From the NCBI GenBank assembly GCA_032717465.1, contig CM064666.1:18060336-18124335 (forward strand): a DNA stretch of 64,000 bases. Reading direction: 5' to 3'. The notes below the pieces were generated by a model. That model was not told the DNA's origin, ran no database searches, and was given only the letters and a program-made list of their open reading frames with translations. Source of the DNA: Coenobita brevimanus (Eukaryota > Arthropoda > Malacostraca > Decapoda > Coenobitidae). The position numbers and the translations under genes are program-made. Shown here one piece after another: positions 33,631 to 46,300 of this stretch (positions within the stretch are counted from its first letter, which is position 1; every line of letters starts with the position of its first letter).

Positions 33631-35849
33631 CACTACTTGTCAACGAACCTTGGTTATACATAAATATGCTACTAAAGTTAGGGCACAAATATAATGTAGT
33701 ATGCTATGAAGTCAACTACACTCATAATAACGTCAGGATTCTTCTCCCCTATCGCGTCTCCGTTCTCTGCATCTGTCTGTCCTCTATCTGTCTGTCTGTC
33801 TGCCTGTCCCTTTATTGCAATTCACAAACAACTCTCAACTGTCCACAACTTCCTAGAATATCATAGCATCCTGCATTATACTACTTTTTTTCTGGGTAAC
33901 TTGACCCAGATTTTCGTCCTCTTGCGGCTCACATGGGTCATTGGCAGAAAAGGGCAGCGCTACGGCTCCTCTTCAATGGCACTTTTTTGTGGCTTACGTA
34001 TTCTAGTATTAATCTATTGTTACAACTCAGTATTCAAGTTGGAGAGATGATAATTTTAGGCCAAGTTAGAGTGAAATGGGTACAGAATTAATAAAGTCAA
34101 ACAGCATACCTTTGGTGGGTGCAGCGAGAACAAGGCGACAGATCGCAGGCAGGAGGACAATGGCGGAAATATCCAGCAAAACCTACTGTAACCACCAGCT
34201 TATGAAGTGACGCCAACAACACTAGCTCCTCACAATCGGTTGAAACGCCCGTCCACTTTATCAATAAACACCTGTGGTTCTGAAGTATGATAACAGAAAA
34301 TAAAATAATCGTGTAGACGTGATGTACTGATGCACTCTCTCCACGGAGTCTGTCTCTGACCTACCGTTTATTGCTTGCTCGTCACAGTGGTTCGAAAGTG
34401 ATGAGCCTCTCGCTCGGACATGACGGCTGACTGAACCTTTATCTTTGTCTTGTACCCCTGACCTTTTACTGAATGCTATAAAAAAAAAAAAAAAAATACT
34501 TCATCCTAACCTAACTCAAAGTCTAATGACAGAGATGATCTGCTCGCTTGACTTCCCCGCGCACCTTTTGTGACGCAACAGATTAAGTCGGGGTGGGCTT
34601 CCTATTCAGAGAAAGCAGTAAAATGGATGGGTAACTGCGAAAAATTAGTTACTGTTCGCTGACTCTTTCTGCTTGGATTCCAGCGACAATTCAAAATATA
34701 TATAAATAAATAAGATAATCTGCTGACTTTTTCCTATAATCTTGCTAACAGACAGGCAGGCAGACAAAGGCGGGCAGGCAGGCAGTCAAGCAGGCAGAAA
34801 AGGCAGACAGGCAGGCGGTCAGGCAGGCAGACAGACTGATAGACAGATATATAAACCTGGCCAAACACATAGCTTCATCGGGCTTTCTCGGTTGACTGTA
34901 ATAACATCCACTAGTAGCAGAAGCAACGATTTTTTTTTTTTCTGGTCGCTTTTCTGATTACATATTTTGTTTTCAGCCATACTCGTACCAGATCACGTCA
35001 GTTAACAATGATGTGCGTATCTGAGGATTAATAAAGCTTTAGTTTCACTCTGTATATGAGAAAAAAAGGCAGTGAAAATATCAACAGTACCCCCATTAGT
35101 CTAATACCACAGCCTTCTCCCACTCGCCTCTGTCTACGTTTTTTCCTTTAACCATTCTTTTCCCCAAATGGAGAGTTGTGGCAGACTCCTGTATTCCATA
35201 AACTAGCATGTTATTCGCTCTACGTACAGAGTATTATGCGAAAATCTTGCATGTCACTGGCCACGAGATTTTAGGTAAAGAGATTTTGAAGTGATGTAGG
35301 AGCTGGGAACTCTCTATCTTGACTGCTTTTGGGCTGGGAGTTTACTGTTAGTTAATATTGAAAAGGGTAATTACACAAAGTAACAGTTATTTATTTCATG
35401 TCATGCTCAGATGAGGAGAGAAACTCAGGCATAATTGTATTCACGTTTATTTGTGTCAACATCTACATGTCTTGGCTCTGGAAAGATGATGTTAGGTCGT
35501 TTCGAAGACTGGTGAGTAGAGAGGGACTGGCGGGGATGTGTGGTGGTGAGGGGCGGGATATGGTGACACACTGCAGTGAAGAAATGCCACAGAGCTCTCT
35601 GTTGGCTGCTCCTGTTACTGGCCGTTCGTCACCCCTGCGCATGGATTAATATCTTAGTTAACCGTCACTGCCACTGATTTACCGTATTAAATAAAACCGT
35701 CTTGAGATAGTAAGAATAAAATAAAAGACGTATGATCCAGGATTCACTGGGGTAATCATATCACAACCAGGGTCTTCTATGCCATATTCTACTGCATGTG
35801 ATTTTGGAGACATTGTGAGGTGTGGATATGTGGAAGTGCAGCTATGTGC

Positions 35850-35850
<1 letters not shown>
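33631..35850. other. Spacer with a GGCA-rich tract
   Basis: No recognisable gene. There is a (GGCAGACA)-like low-complexity tract at about 34,750-34,845, poly-A at about 34,480-34,496, poly-T at about 34,931-34,941, and a dispersed motif TAGGCCAAGTTAGAGTGAAA at about 34,058. The frames at 33,706-34,050 and 35,398-35,649 (plus) have no visible domain. Confidence 0.45.
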
Positions 35851-35851
<1 letters not shown>

Positions 35852-35898
<47 letters not shown>

Positions 35899-36047
35899 CA
35901 AAGGGATATTAACCAGCTTTATCCAAAATATATCGACAAGATGATCCTTACTTGACTGGTTGTAGGTGACTGTGTTACCATGGCAACCTCCCACACCACC
36001 ACATTTACATAAAGACATTTCCTCACCAGCATGATCCGTTAGAGAGT

Positions 36048-36135
<88 letters not shown>
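35852..36135. repeat. GT-rich repeat segment with third X-box-like copy
   Basis: (GT)n at about 35,852-35,897, then about 75 bp of other sequence, then the conserved segment from TGTGTTACCATGGCAACCTC to GTTAGAGAGTATTTTGTG, then (GT)n at about 36,052-36,134. The order conserved segment then (GT)n is the same as at 29,150 and 33,448. Confidence 0.85.
35974..35987. promoter_or_regulatory. X-box-like palindrome GTTACCATGGCAAC, copy 3
   Basis: Third identical copy of the 14-bp palindrome. The flanks have diverged more than the palindrome has. Confidence 0.35.
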
Positions 36136-36137
<2 letters not shown>

Positions 36138-36374
36138 GAGATATGGTTATATCTAAGGTGGATCTGCAGGACTCTGTGGGACTGTTTGGCCTTATGTACG
36201 GCTTGGATAGGTAGTTCGTAGGCTGATGAGGACTATGAGGAGTGCAAGTATAAGCAGACGAGACTACGTGGTTCAGAGGCTGATGAAGGCTATGAGAAGA
36301 CCATGAATGATTTGAGAGAGTTGTCATTGTATAATCAGACAGGACGTGTGCGACTCTCTTTATGGTGTGTGTAA
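36136..36374. other. Spacer
   Basis: A weak internal repetition (GGCTGATGAGGACTATGAG and GGCTGATGAAGGCTATGAG at about 36,220 and 36,279). No gene. Confidence 0.45.
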
Positions 36375-36710
36375 TCAGCAGTAAAAAGCCTTGCACGATG
36401 GAGGTCGGAAGCTAAAAACATGCTCTTGACAAATTACGAAGAGGAGGAGTGTAATAGATAATAAACACCCTTGCACGAGAGGGAGGTAGGAGGCTTGAAA
36501 AACATACCATCGACAGATTACCAATATGACGAGTGTAATAGAAACCCATGTAACAGACACGAGTAAACACCCATACCTGAGAGGTGAGGAGCTGTAAACA
36601 TATACCAGTAATGTTACCAATAGGAAGAGTGTAATAGACAGTAAACCTCCTTACTTGAGAGAGGGGGAAAGCTTTAGAAACATTCCAGTGACATATTAAC
36701 CTTCATATTA
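36375..36710. repeat. Degenerate tandem repeat of about 80-98 bp, 4 copies
   Basis: Units share GAGTGTAATAGA, TAAACACCCTTGCACGAGAG and AAACATACCA-type blocks, with starts spaced about 80-98 bases apart. Confidence 0.7.
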
Positions 36711-36979
36711 AGCAAAGCACTGAGATATCTATTAACGCTAGCCATAAAAGACTGAACTTGAGTCTGTTATCTCGGAGCCACATACGAAAAGACATAAAAC
36801 AAGCCATATCCAACGACTTTCAGTACAGCAACGTCTCTTCAAGCTTATTCTTACTTCCGACGACTTTATTCAACTTGGGCAAGATATCTGCTAATGAAAC
36901 TTGGGCAGGATATCTGGTACACAAGGCTGTATCTACTGCCATCTTTCTAGTTCCAGTATTTTCCACGAAGCTCTTATAC
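36711..36979. other. Spacer, possible LINE continuation
   Basis: The frame at 36,758-37,003 (plus) may be the degraded RNase H-proximal part of the following LINE, but I see no clear motif. Confidence 0.35.
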
Positions 36980-37800
36980 AATCGTCCAGAGAGAGCTAAA
37001 TAAACTAAAAACATATGCTGTACTGAGGAAGAGGCAATCGTAACTATAAAAGGTACTGCTCCTAAGCAGTTCACCTTTAGTCACACGAAACATACAAGCA
37101 CATAAAGCTGCAGTAACACAAAGCACAAAGCACAAACTGTCCATACAGATGGATGGAAGACATGCTGGAATGGGCTTTGGAGTCATCTTTCCTTCTTTCT
37201 GTCCTCCTCCTGCCTTGAGATCCTTTCCACCTTAGCAACGGCTTCCTGCTACAGATTTCCTCCCTGTAGTTAATCAGTGGGTTTGGCATTTTTGGCAGGA
37301 ACGTTGAAATGCAGTGGGAGCCAACAAGTTACGTAGCGCTTGTCCTAGGGTGGGCTCCTTCAGTTACCAGGGTTTGTCTCGCCGTTGGGAGACAGCCTTG
37401 TGCCGTCTGCATATTGGTCACACCCAGTTTTCTCATGGCTTTTTAATGGAGAGGGCTCCCCCTCCTTTCTGTGAGGATTGCTTAGTCCCCTTGACTGTTC
37501 AGCATGTGCTGGTTGTGTGATGTGTCCCGATCTTGAGGATTTGCGCTGTTGATACCTCGCCGGGCGCGAGACGGGTGTTAGATCTTTTTCTTTACTCGGT
37601 GCTTGGTAGGGATGCCTGTTCTATTGGAGGGGAGACCCTCTCCTTTGTACAAGCAGCAGCCGAGCTTCATTGTAAGATTTAGCTTTTTTTTTTACCTATT
37701 TTATTTTTTTATTTGACCTTGTTTTAGTCTGCAGTCCGGTGGCATATGACCCGGGAAGGTAGCCTTTGCCAGTAGCCAACATTTTTTATCCCTCTAATGT
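36980..37800 (+). pseudogene. I-like LINE 3' region: broken RNase H, C-terminal domain and 3' end
   Basis: From about 37,140 the plus strand encodes a remnant of the RNase H start (QTDG, then MGFGVIFPS). An internal deletion follows, then the C-terminal domain at 37,300-37,520 with RRWETALCRLHIGHTQFSHG and PPPFCEDCLVPLTVQHVL. This Cys/His motif recurs in the copies at 13,930-14,345 and 58,040-58,260. The 3' UTR ends with the GTCCGGTGGCATATGACCCG block at about 37,733. Several stops and frameshifts. Confidence 0.75.
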
Positions 37801-38495
37801 GCTGTGTAAAGGAGCATTGGACAGCTAGGTTCTGAGTATCTGCAACTAGGTAGGGGTGACGAGAGCTGACAACAGAAATCCAGGATGGGTTGGACTAAGG
37901 CTCACCAGTCACAATTCATTGCTGTTGTGCAGAAACCTTAAGCAACCACTCTGCCACTGTCTTTTTCATTGTTATTCACACAAAAATTGATCCCCGGACA
38001 TTCAACGTCTGTGCAGCCTTCTTTGATTTATTGTCTCTGCAGAGCTGTGGAGACACCTTTGTCCACCATGAAGTCCAAATTAACCACAGTTTCTCGTCAT
38101 TTGAGAGTATGCTTTCTTTTGCCTAGTTATACATAGCATCAAGGTAGTCTTGATTTTTTTCCTACATCGTCCAAAGAGCTGACATTTTTGTAGGTCATCG
38201 GCAGTTAAAAGGGTGTAGTACTATATGGTTGTCAAATAAGTGTGTCACGATCGTCAAGTGAAGAGGTTACAAGACTGATGCCTGAGGTACTCCGCAAACA
38301 ACTGTGATTTCCTTTGACGGTGCACAATTTCGACATTTTAGCCTCAGGGTATGTATTATGTAGTCAAAATATCATTTAGAATGTCACTTTTATAAGTAAT
38401 TGATATTTTATAAATTATGCTTTTATTATTTTCAGTGTTTTATTTCTACTAACAAATTTTAACTTTATTTTGAATATGCATTTTTTTTTATTTAG
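37801..38495. other. Spacer
   Basis: No gene or clear repeat recognised. Confidence 0.4.
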
Positions 38496-38582
38496 CTGCA
38501 CCTTTTACTTTGGTGTCCGGCGGCACATGACCCTGGCAATTGCGCCGCCAGTTTTTAATTATTTTCAATCAATCAATTATTT
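38496..38582 (+). mobile_element. I-like LINE 3' terminus with (AATC)-type tail
   Basis: GTCCGGCGGCACATGACCCT is followed by TGGCAATTGCGCCGCCAG and a short CAATCAATCAAT tail. GGCGGC and GCCGCC can form a hairpin. Only the 3' end of the element is present. Confidence 0.7.
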
Positions 38583-39178
38583 AGAATGTAAAATTTTCTG
38601 TAATAGCATAATAAATGAGAACAGTAGAGGAGGATCCAACCCTACATGCATTTGTTCGGAGGCTGTTAACCGATTCTCATTTGTTTCTAGTAAAGTATTT
38701 GATGCGATGACAATACGTACAGAATATGTAAACACACCATCTATAAGTACCTCTACCTCCTCGAGTTTCTAGCGTGGATGTAGGCGTGAGAACAATTGTT
38801 TCCATTAATCCTAGATAATCGACTCCAGGGAAGGCGTGAGGCAGGCATGAAGCACATTTGCAAGCTCCCCCGAGTACAAGCATCAGGCAGCATGATTTTG
38901 GACATTTCCAGCCCCCCGAAAAAATATTTAGTATCAAGACTCTTCCAGAATAGCACGAAGGTTTAAGTGGAGGATTGCTGGGTTTGAGTATGCTGCTTCT
39001 TGCCACCGGCGTCACCAGTGAATGACAAGTGACCCCTTTGCCATCATTCTTGTAGCAGGGTCAAGGTCCGGGACATCGCCGCACTGACACCAGGAAGTGA
39101 CGCCTTAAGCAGGTATTTTGTACCCAAAGTCAATGCCAGGCAGGTATGAAAAATTTTTGATTAGGCAGTGTACACAAG
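38583..39178. other. Spacer
   Basis: No recognised gene. A minus-strand frame (39,015-38,677) has no visible domain. Confidence 0.4.
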
Positions 39179-39179
39179 A

Positions 39180-41445
39180 GCCATAACAAAAGGTTGATGC
39201 CTTTGTTACACAGTTGCGCAAGTTAGCATCCACTTGTGAATTTCATGATTTAGAGAATGAAATCATTGATCAGTTAACCGAGAAATATGATTCACACGTT
39301 ACATTGTTGCAGGAGAAAATTCTAAACCTTAGATAAAGTACAGGAAATTGCAAGGGTTTTAGAGGCAGCCACTGGAAGCGAAAACTATTAAAAGGAAGGC
39401 TTACTGTTAATGCTGGGGAACATGTTAACAAAATTTCCGCGGGCAGCAAGCACCAAAAAATATGGCAAAGGAAAAACAAGTTCATGGAAATGGTTCTGAA
39501 GGCTTGCAGGTGCCACAGTTCATTAAGTTGAAGGGGTCTAGGCCAGGATAGTGTTGTACATGTGGCAAGGATGGCCATTTACCAGGTGACAGGATGAGGG
39601 GTCCAAGTGACAAAAGTAATAGTTTTGGTCGCTTAGGTCATTTGTCATGAATATTAGACTGAGACATCAAAACAGATTAATTCAGACTGGGAGTCAGGCA
39701 TAACACCTTGACAGTCAATAAGAGTCCAGTCAGGGTAAGATAAGTAACTCTGGTGCTGAGCATGATTTTGCCTTTTAGATAAAATCAGTTAGGCCAAGCC
39801 AAAAAGAAAGGAGAATAATAAGTCAGGCGGAATGAGAAACCAGTTAATATGCAACTAGACACTGCAGCAGGTGTCTGTCATGTCAGAGGAAGTAGCTAAA
39901 ACTATACCAAAATACCGGAATGTAAGTAAAGCCATGTGATAAGGTATTAAAGGATTACAATAATCATATGACTGAAATTTTGAATTCTTCTAAAGTAGAT
40001 GTTAAGTATGGGAAACATACTTTATCATGGATTTGCTTATCACCGCTGTAAAGGGTTGTGGCCAGACACTATTGGGTCTAAACTGGTTAAGATGCATAAG
40101 TTTGGATTGGCCCAGTGCCAGTCTTTTCAGAGTAACAAAGCAGGGAGATGAAATGTCTGGAAAATGTTATGTCACAATTCCAAAAAAATATTTGAAGATT
40201 TAGGTAGTTAAAAACTGTTCAGGTCGCATTAGTTCTCAAACCAGATGCCACACCAAAAAAATGTTTTCTCCAAGACCAATTCCTTTTGCATTCAAGGTAT
40301 TAGTAGAACAAGAAATAAGAAGGTAATACATGGAAAAGGATAACGTACTCAAATTGGGGTAAATTTTGGTGTCTATTGAAAAAGTTGGTGTTAGGACATT
40401 GTGGAGAATGCAGTATAAAATAATTCCCAGCTGCAAGTAGCTCAGCATCTTTAACCTAAACCTACAGACATGCCGGCAGCTTTGAGCGGCTGTGCAGTAT
40501 TCTCTAAGATACACTTGAAACATACCTTCAAATACTTACCCATGGATGAAAAATCACGAGGACTCTGTACAATAAATACTCATTTAGGACTTTTCAGTCC
40601 CTAGAGTTTTCCTCTGGTGTAGCTGGCAGCGGCGCGGTTTGGCAACAGACAGTGGATAAGGTATTCACTAGGCTGCCAGCAGTGTTTTGTTTCATTAGTG
40701 ACATTGTTGCAGATAAAGACCACAATGACCATCAGTTAATGCTTATGTCTGTAGAAAGAAAATTGCATGAAAATACACAAGGATAAGTGTTAGTTTCAAT
40801 TGTCCAGTGGAATATTTGGGATTTGTAATCGACGGCAAAGGAATAGCCTACACAAGAGTGACAAGAGCAGTTCTGGAAGCAGTGGTACCAGATGATGTCA
40901 GAGCTCCAGTCTTTTGTTAGGACTGGTAACATTTGATGGTAGGTTCATATAAGACATAGCCACCATTGCACACCCCCTTTATCAGCCACTTAACAAAGAA
41001 GCAAGATGGAACGCTGGTCAGATGTCAGGATGAATTTGTGATAAAAAGGGAGAAAACCTCACCTAATTTCCTTGTGCATTTTCAAGAAAAATTGCCTGTT
41101 AATGCTTTTAAGTGATGCCCATCAAGTAGGTGCTGGTGCCGCTCTCGCTAACCTTATGCCGGATGGTGCAGAGAGGCCCATTGCATGTGCTTTTAGATCT
41201 TTGAACAAAGCTGAAGTGAATTATTCACAAATCGAAAAAAAATGACTGGCTTATGTATGTGGCATAAAGAAATTTCATGTTTTTGACAGAATTTCAGGGT
41301 ATGATAGCTGATCATTAGCTACTTGTAGTTATTTTGTGTCCAAAAGCAGGATTACTACCGAGATGAGCAGTTATTCTAACTGCCCACAGCTGTTCACTCG
41401 AGTACAGGCCAACCACTAAGATGGATAATGCTGATGCATGACCAT
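39180..41445 (+). pseudogene. Ty3/gypsy-like LTR retrotransposon remnant (gag end, protease, RT, RNase H)
   Basis: Read across many frames and stops, the plus strand carries recognisable order. First is a gag C-terminal segment near 39,195-39,330 (DLENEIIDQLTEKYDSHV). Then come a zinc-knuckle remnant near 39,545-39,600, a protease-like LDTAAG segment near 39,855, and RT pieces near 40,225-40,990. RNase H follows near 41,105-41,300 with the DAHQVGAGAALANLMPDGAE and LNKAEVNYSQIEKK motifs, and then a NADA motif near 41,430. No LTRs or integrase are found. The element is heavily decayed and cut off at about 41,445 by the I-like LINE sequence. Confidence 0.8.
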
Positions 41446-43361
41446 TAACAGGTAGCCCTGAGAGACCGGCCACCTAAGGTCTCTGTTGTTGACCCTTCTG
41501 TTGACACCTCTTCTGTTCCCTCTGTCCAGCAGGTTGAGGGATCTAGCCAGGTGACCTCTGAACCTAATGGTTCACCTCTGGTCCCGTCCCCACCTGGGGA
41601 TGTTGTTGGACAGCTCGTTGATGGTTCAGATCTGAAGCATAGGATGGCATCCTCAAATGATTGAAGTCCTGTGGACTCATCTTCCACTTCTGGGGCTTCT
41701 GGTGGGAGCACTGGCCGTAATGCATCTCCAAAGGCGGCCCCCAAACTGCATTCCAAACAAACTGGTATGCCCACTCCAAGAAGGAGTGTTGTAAAACTTA
41801 CTTCCCTATCCTCACGTTTGCCTTCGGATGTTAGACAGAGGGTGTGGGTTTCTGGTGCTGGGCAGGCTCCTGTCAAGGGCCTTCATAAGCATCAGTCCAA
41901 ACCCGCTCACTTGTCAGGTATACAGGTCTGCACTTAATCATCATCCCTTCACTATGGGTTCTGTCATCCAGTGGAACTGTCGGGGTTTACGTGCCAACTA
42001 TGAGGAACTGTGTCATCTTGTTTCTCAATTTACTTCTTTGTGCATGTGCATCCACGAGACCATGGTAGGTGATGCTGTTCCTTCCAGTCCTGGCTACCAT
42101 GCTTTTTATTCTGATCCTGTGCCGGGCCAAGGTCGTCATGGAGGTGCTGCTATCTTCCTTCGCCAGGATATTCCATTAAGTCATCTGGACATCTCTACTC
42201 CCTTGCAGGCTGTTGCTGTCAAGATGCTTTTACATCGGTAGTACACAGTTTGCATTCATCATCTGTCACCTAGTGCTACTGTTGAAAGGGCGGATCTGGA
42301 ACGCCTTATTCATGGCCTTCCTTCTCCCTTTCTGTTACTGGGAGATATGAATGGTCACCATCCACTATGGGGAAACAGTGAGGCCAACCCTCGGGGTGTT
42401 ATGCTGGCCTCTGTAGTGGAAGATGAGGAGTTAGGCATTTTAAACTCCAATATAATGACTTATTTCCATAGCCAGACAGGAACTTTTACTGCCATTGATT
42501 TATCCTTGTGTTCAGCTGATGTTGTTTTAGATTTTAACAGGGATGTGTTGCCATATCTGTATAGCAGCGACCATTTTCCATTACTCAACTGCTAGCGCAG
42601 GTGGACCTCAGCCACGTCTTCCTTGCAGGCTTCTAAGGCTGACTGGCCACGTTTCAGAGAATTAAGTTCCATTTCGCTTTCTGTCAACTAGTTTGGCTGT
42701 CTTACTGAGGCTGTCATATTTCAATACCGTGTTGCACTCAGCAGCCCTATTATCTATTCCAAAAACGAAGGGTCAGTTTCATAAATGTCCGGTTCCTTCG
42801 TGGAACTCGGAGTGCAGTTCTGCAGTGAGAGCCAAACGAGTCTCCTTCTCTCGACTTCGTCTTCACCGTGGGGATCCTCATTATTTGGTGGCGTATCAGA
42901 GGGCATGAGCTCGTATGAGGTGGGTTTTAAAGGAGGCCAGGCTTCTCCTGGAAGGATTATGTTTCCTCCATCAGTTTGAGGACTTCCATCATCCAGGTGT
43001 GGAACTGTGTAAGGAAAATTTCAGGAAAATTTACTGTTCCCTCTCTTCCTGGTTTATCTGTAGCAGGTGGAACTGTGGCTGATCCATTTGCTGTTGCAGA
43101 GTTGCTTGCTGATCATTTTGTCAGTGTGTCAAAGAAGGATGCAGATACGTCGTCAGATTGCCACCTTCGGCGCCTAGAGTCTCGAGGTCTCAGTTTTGCC
43201 TCTGCTGGAGGAGAGCCTTACAATGTTCAATTTTCAATTTCTGAACTCCAGGCGGCTCTGTCGCAGTGCCATGATTCCGCTCCTGGTTATGATGATATTC
43301 CTTGTGCCTCTTTATGTCACCTGTTTGATGAGTCCCTGTTGTTTTTCCTTTCACTTTTTAA
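41446..43361 (+). pseudogene. I-like LINE: ORF1 end, endonuclease and first RT blocks (left half)
   Basis: ORF1 C-terminal residues, Ser/Pro-rich with one stop, run to 41,938. ORF2 starts at 41,954 (MGSVIQWNCRGLRANYEEL), an APE-endonuclease N-terminus. It continues through HETMVG, HGGAAIFLRQD and the catalytic LLGDMNGHHPLWG (about 42,333-42,370) to SSDHFPLL (about 42,569). After several frameshifts the first RT block SAPGYDDIPCASL appears at about 43,278. The frame is interrupted at the TTAA at 43,358-43,361 by a piggyBac-like transposon and resumes at 47,033. GDMNGHHPLWG and the RNase H in sister copies support an I-clade assignment. Confidence 0.85.
43358..43361. other. TTAA target-site duplication, left
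   Basis: TTAA directly precedes the left terminal repeat CCCCTACACCGCGGGC of the piggyBac-like element. It matches the TTAA at 47,029-47,032. Confidence 0.9.
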
Positions 43362-46300
43362 CCCCTACACCGCGGGCTTGTTTACCAATGTTTTGCGTCA
43401 CGCGGGGTTATTCGGTCTCCGACAGACTCTCAAAAAATATTTGCCAAAAATCAGTTATTAGTCCTAGGGTAATAAAATTACATACGCTTATGGCACATAC
43501 CTTCAGCTTTCTCCTGGAATGTTTGTTGAGCCTTCGTCGGTTACCGTAGGACTTGTGGAGACCTCTGAAGTAGGGTAACGAAGTCTCCACTTTACACTTC
43601 CCGACAACCCGTAATATGATTACCACAGCCAGATACAAACACTATAAACACTATTCTATAATTTTCAAGTAGTTTGGGATCCATACTCCAAAAATAAAAC
43701 ACTGTGAAAGCAATGGAAATTACGAGCGCGTCTGATCGTCGCACTTGCGCTAGTTCGCTCTTGGTACTCTGTCATTTATTATTCATAAAACCCCTCACAC
43801 TTTATACTTCTATTACTATATCACACTTATATATATCTGGAGTCTTTCTCCATAAGTTTCCTTCAGTCGTATTAGTTTATTGTCACTGAAGTCATTCAAT
43901 TTTCCATTCAGTAAAATACGTAGAGAGCCACGGATTCACTTTCACTGTCATAACATAAATTATTTGTACTCATATTCTTATATTACTAATTACTTACATT
44001 ACTATTTACATTTTCTATTCTATTTTCAATATTTACCCTTCTATTTTACTTACACTATGTTATTCACTGTCACTTTCAGTAAGATAAAACTATAATACAC
44101 TGTTCAATCATATGAACTGAACATCCATTGCTTTCACCTGCTATTTACACATTATTTCCAAATAATTCTGCTTCCACACTTGCACTGTTAGAACTGCTTC
44201 TGGCTGTGGTAATCGAAGAAGCAGGTAACACAGAGGGGAACCTGGCACTCAGCGCACTGCCAAGAGGTGCGTTTATGCTCAGGTGTGCGGCAGGTGGTAT
44301 GCGCACATACCTGACACCTGCGAATCGCAGCCTTCCTTTTCCCTGTGGCAGGCATTAGCTCCAGTCTGTGCCGATCCATATACGCCCTCTGCTCAAGTCG
44401 GTCGGGAAGTGTTACTGGATGGCGCCTTGGAGTTGCTGCTGTCACCCTACCATATCTTTCCAGCAGCTGCTGGACACAAGTCCTGGCGAACAACCTCAGG
44501 GAGAAGGACTTGGGTGGCTTGACCTTCATCTTGTACAGGATGAAGGCGTTCAGCATCGTCATATCTATCAGATGCAGAAAAACTTTCCTGTACCACCTAG
44601 TATTTTTCCTGAGGCAGTCGATCTCACCAATCATCAAGTCGGACTTGTCCACCAGCCGCATGTTGATATTATAGTCCAACACAGCATCAGGTTTCATCAC
44701 AGGTTCGCCTGTCCTACGGTCGACCTTCCCACTGTCTCTCATCTCCCCCTTATGTACGGTGGTGAGCATGTGCACATCTCCTCGCTGCGAGGTTCCCGCC
44801 TCTGGGAATTTGGGGAAGTGGGCACGATTACTTTTCACAGTGCCGCAGGAGCCAATGCCGTGCTCAGAAAGGTATTTGGCAAGTTTCGGTGCTGTATAGC
44901 AGTTGTCTGTATACAGCACATGATTCCCACCAAAATACTTTTCTAGGAGCACTTTCACTACACAGCCTGAGAAGCCAAGGGGGTGTGTTTTATCCAGATC
45001 GACAGTGCTGGCTGAATATATGACGAAGTCAAGGATGTACCCTGTCTTACAGTTGCACAGTACAAAGAACTTAATTCCAAAGCGATGGCGTTTGCTTGGA
45101 ATGTACTGAACAAACCAAAGACGTCCTCTGAACAAAACCAAGGATTCATCAATGACAACCTTCTGAAAGGGGTTGAAGAATGACATAAACTTATCCTTCA
45201 TTCTGCTCAGAATCTCCCGGATCTTCCAGAGTGGGTCAGTTTGGGAAGGTACATCGTTGTCGGCAAAGTGCAGGTTTCCCATGATGTTCCGGAAGCGATC
45301 TCTGCCCATGTACTTATTGAAGGTGGGTGAGGGTAGTAAGGGGTCCATGGACCAGTATTCTTCCAACTCATGCTTCTTGGAGTGTGGCATAAGAAGCATG
45401 AGGGCAAAGAACACATACAGCTCCTGCACTCCCAGCATGGACCACTGTTGCATCTTGGCTGCACCTGTACCACTTGCAGCACGTTGTGATTCATACCTGT
45501 TGGTCTCATCTCATATGTGCTGCATGACTTCGTCATCTAGGAAGGCCAAAAGGTAGTCGACACACTCAGCATTTTCGTCCATAGTGAAGGCAGGCTGAAC
45601 TCCTGAGGAGCTCTCATCAAAAACTAGATTTTCTGGCACAAAATCTGACCCTTCCGTCCACGCGAAGGCGTCCAGGATTCCCTGTCGTGGCGGTGTAGGG
45701 CGGGTGGTGGTGGTGGTGGTGGAGGTTGGCTGTGAGGGAGGTTTATCTCGGTCAAGGTCACTCGCACTGACCCTAGGTTGCCGTACAGCACTAGCAGCCC
45801 TTACCCTACTAGCTACACTACTTTTCACTCTCCTTGATTTACCTCTGCCTATACGGCCTGCCTTCACTGTTGATGCTGGTGGTGACTCCGACGACGAAGA
45901 CTCCGGAGATAACTCAGCCGACGATGATGAAGAAATGAGTGAAGTGGGGCTTGGGGAACGGGGACGTGAATGCACTCGTGACTCATGGCGGGCTGGGTCA
46001 CGTGGGGGCATTGTTCTGGGGCTAACACGCCGCCTTTTCACTCCCTTCCCAAATTCCTGCCCTTGCTGCACTAAAGGCTCCTTTCCCTTGGAGCTAGACA
46101 CTGATTCACACACTGTAGCACTCGTTGTTGCTGTTTCTGGCACGATAACCTCACCCGGCTCATCACACGATTCACCCGAATCGTCATAGTCACTGTCCAT
46201 CATAATCATGGACAATTCTGCCAGTTCACGTGCCACTGCAGAGTAATTAAGGCCTTTCCTGCTTGCCTCACTACTTTTCTTAGGAGTAGAGGTCACGGGG

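Noticed and set aside
35398..35649. 83-codon plus-strand frame
   Set aside because: No domain, no splice or codon evidence, surrounded by repeats.
45511..45513. TGA as selenocysteine in the transposase
   Set aside because: No selenoprotein logic applies to piggyBac transposases, and a CGA to TGA mutation is simpler.
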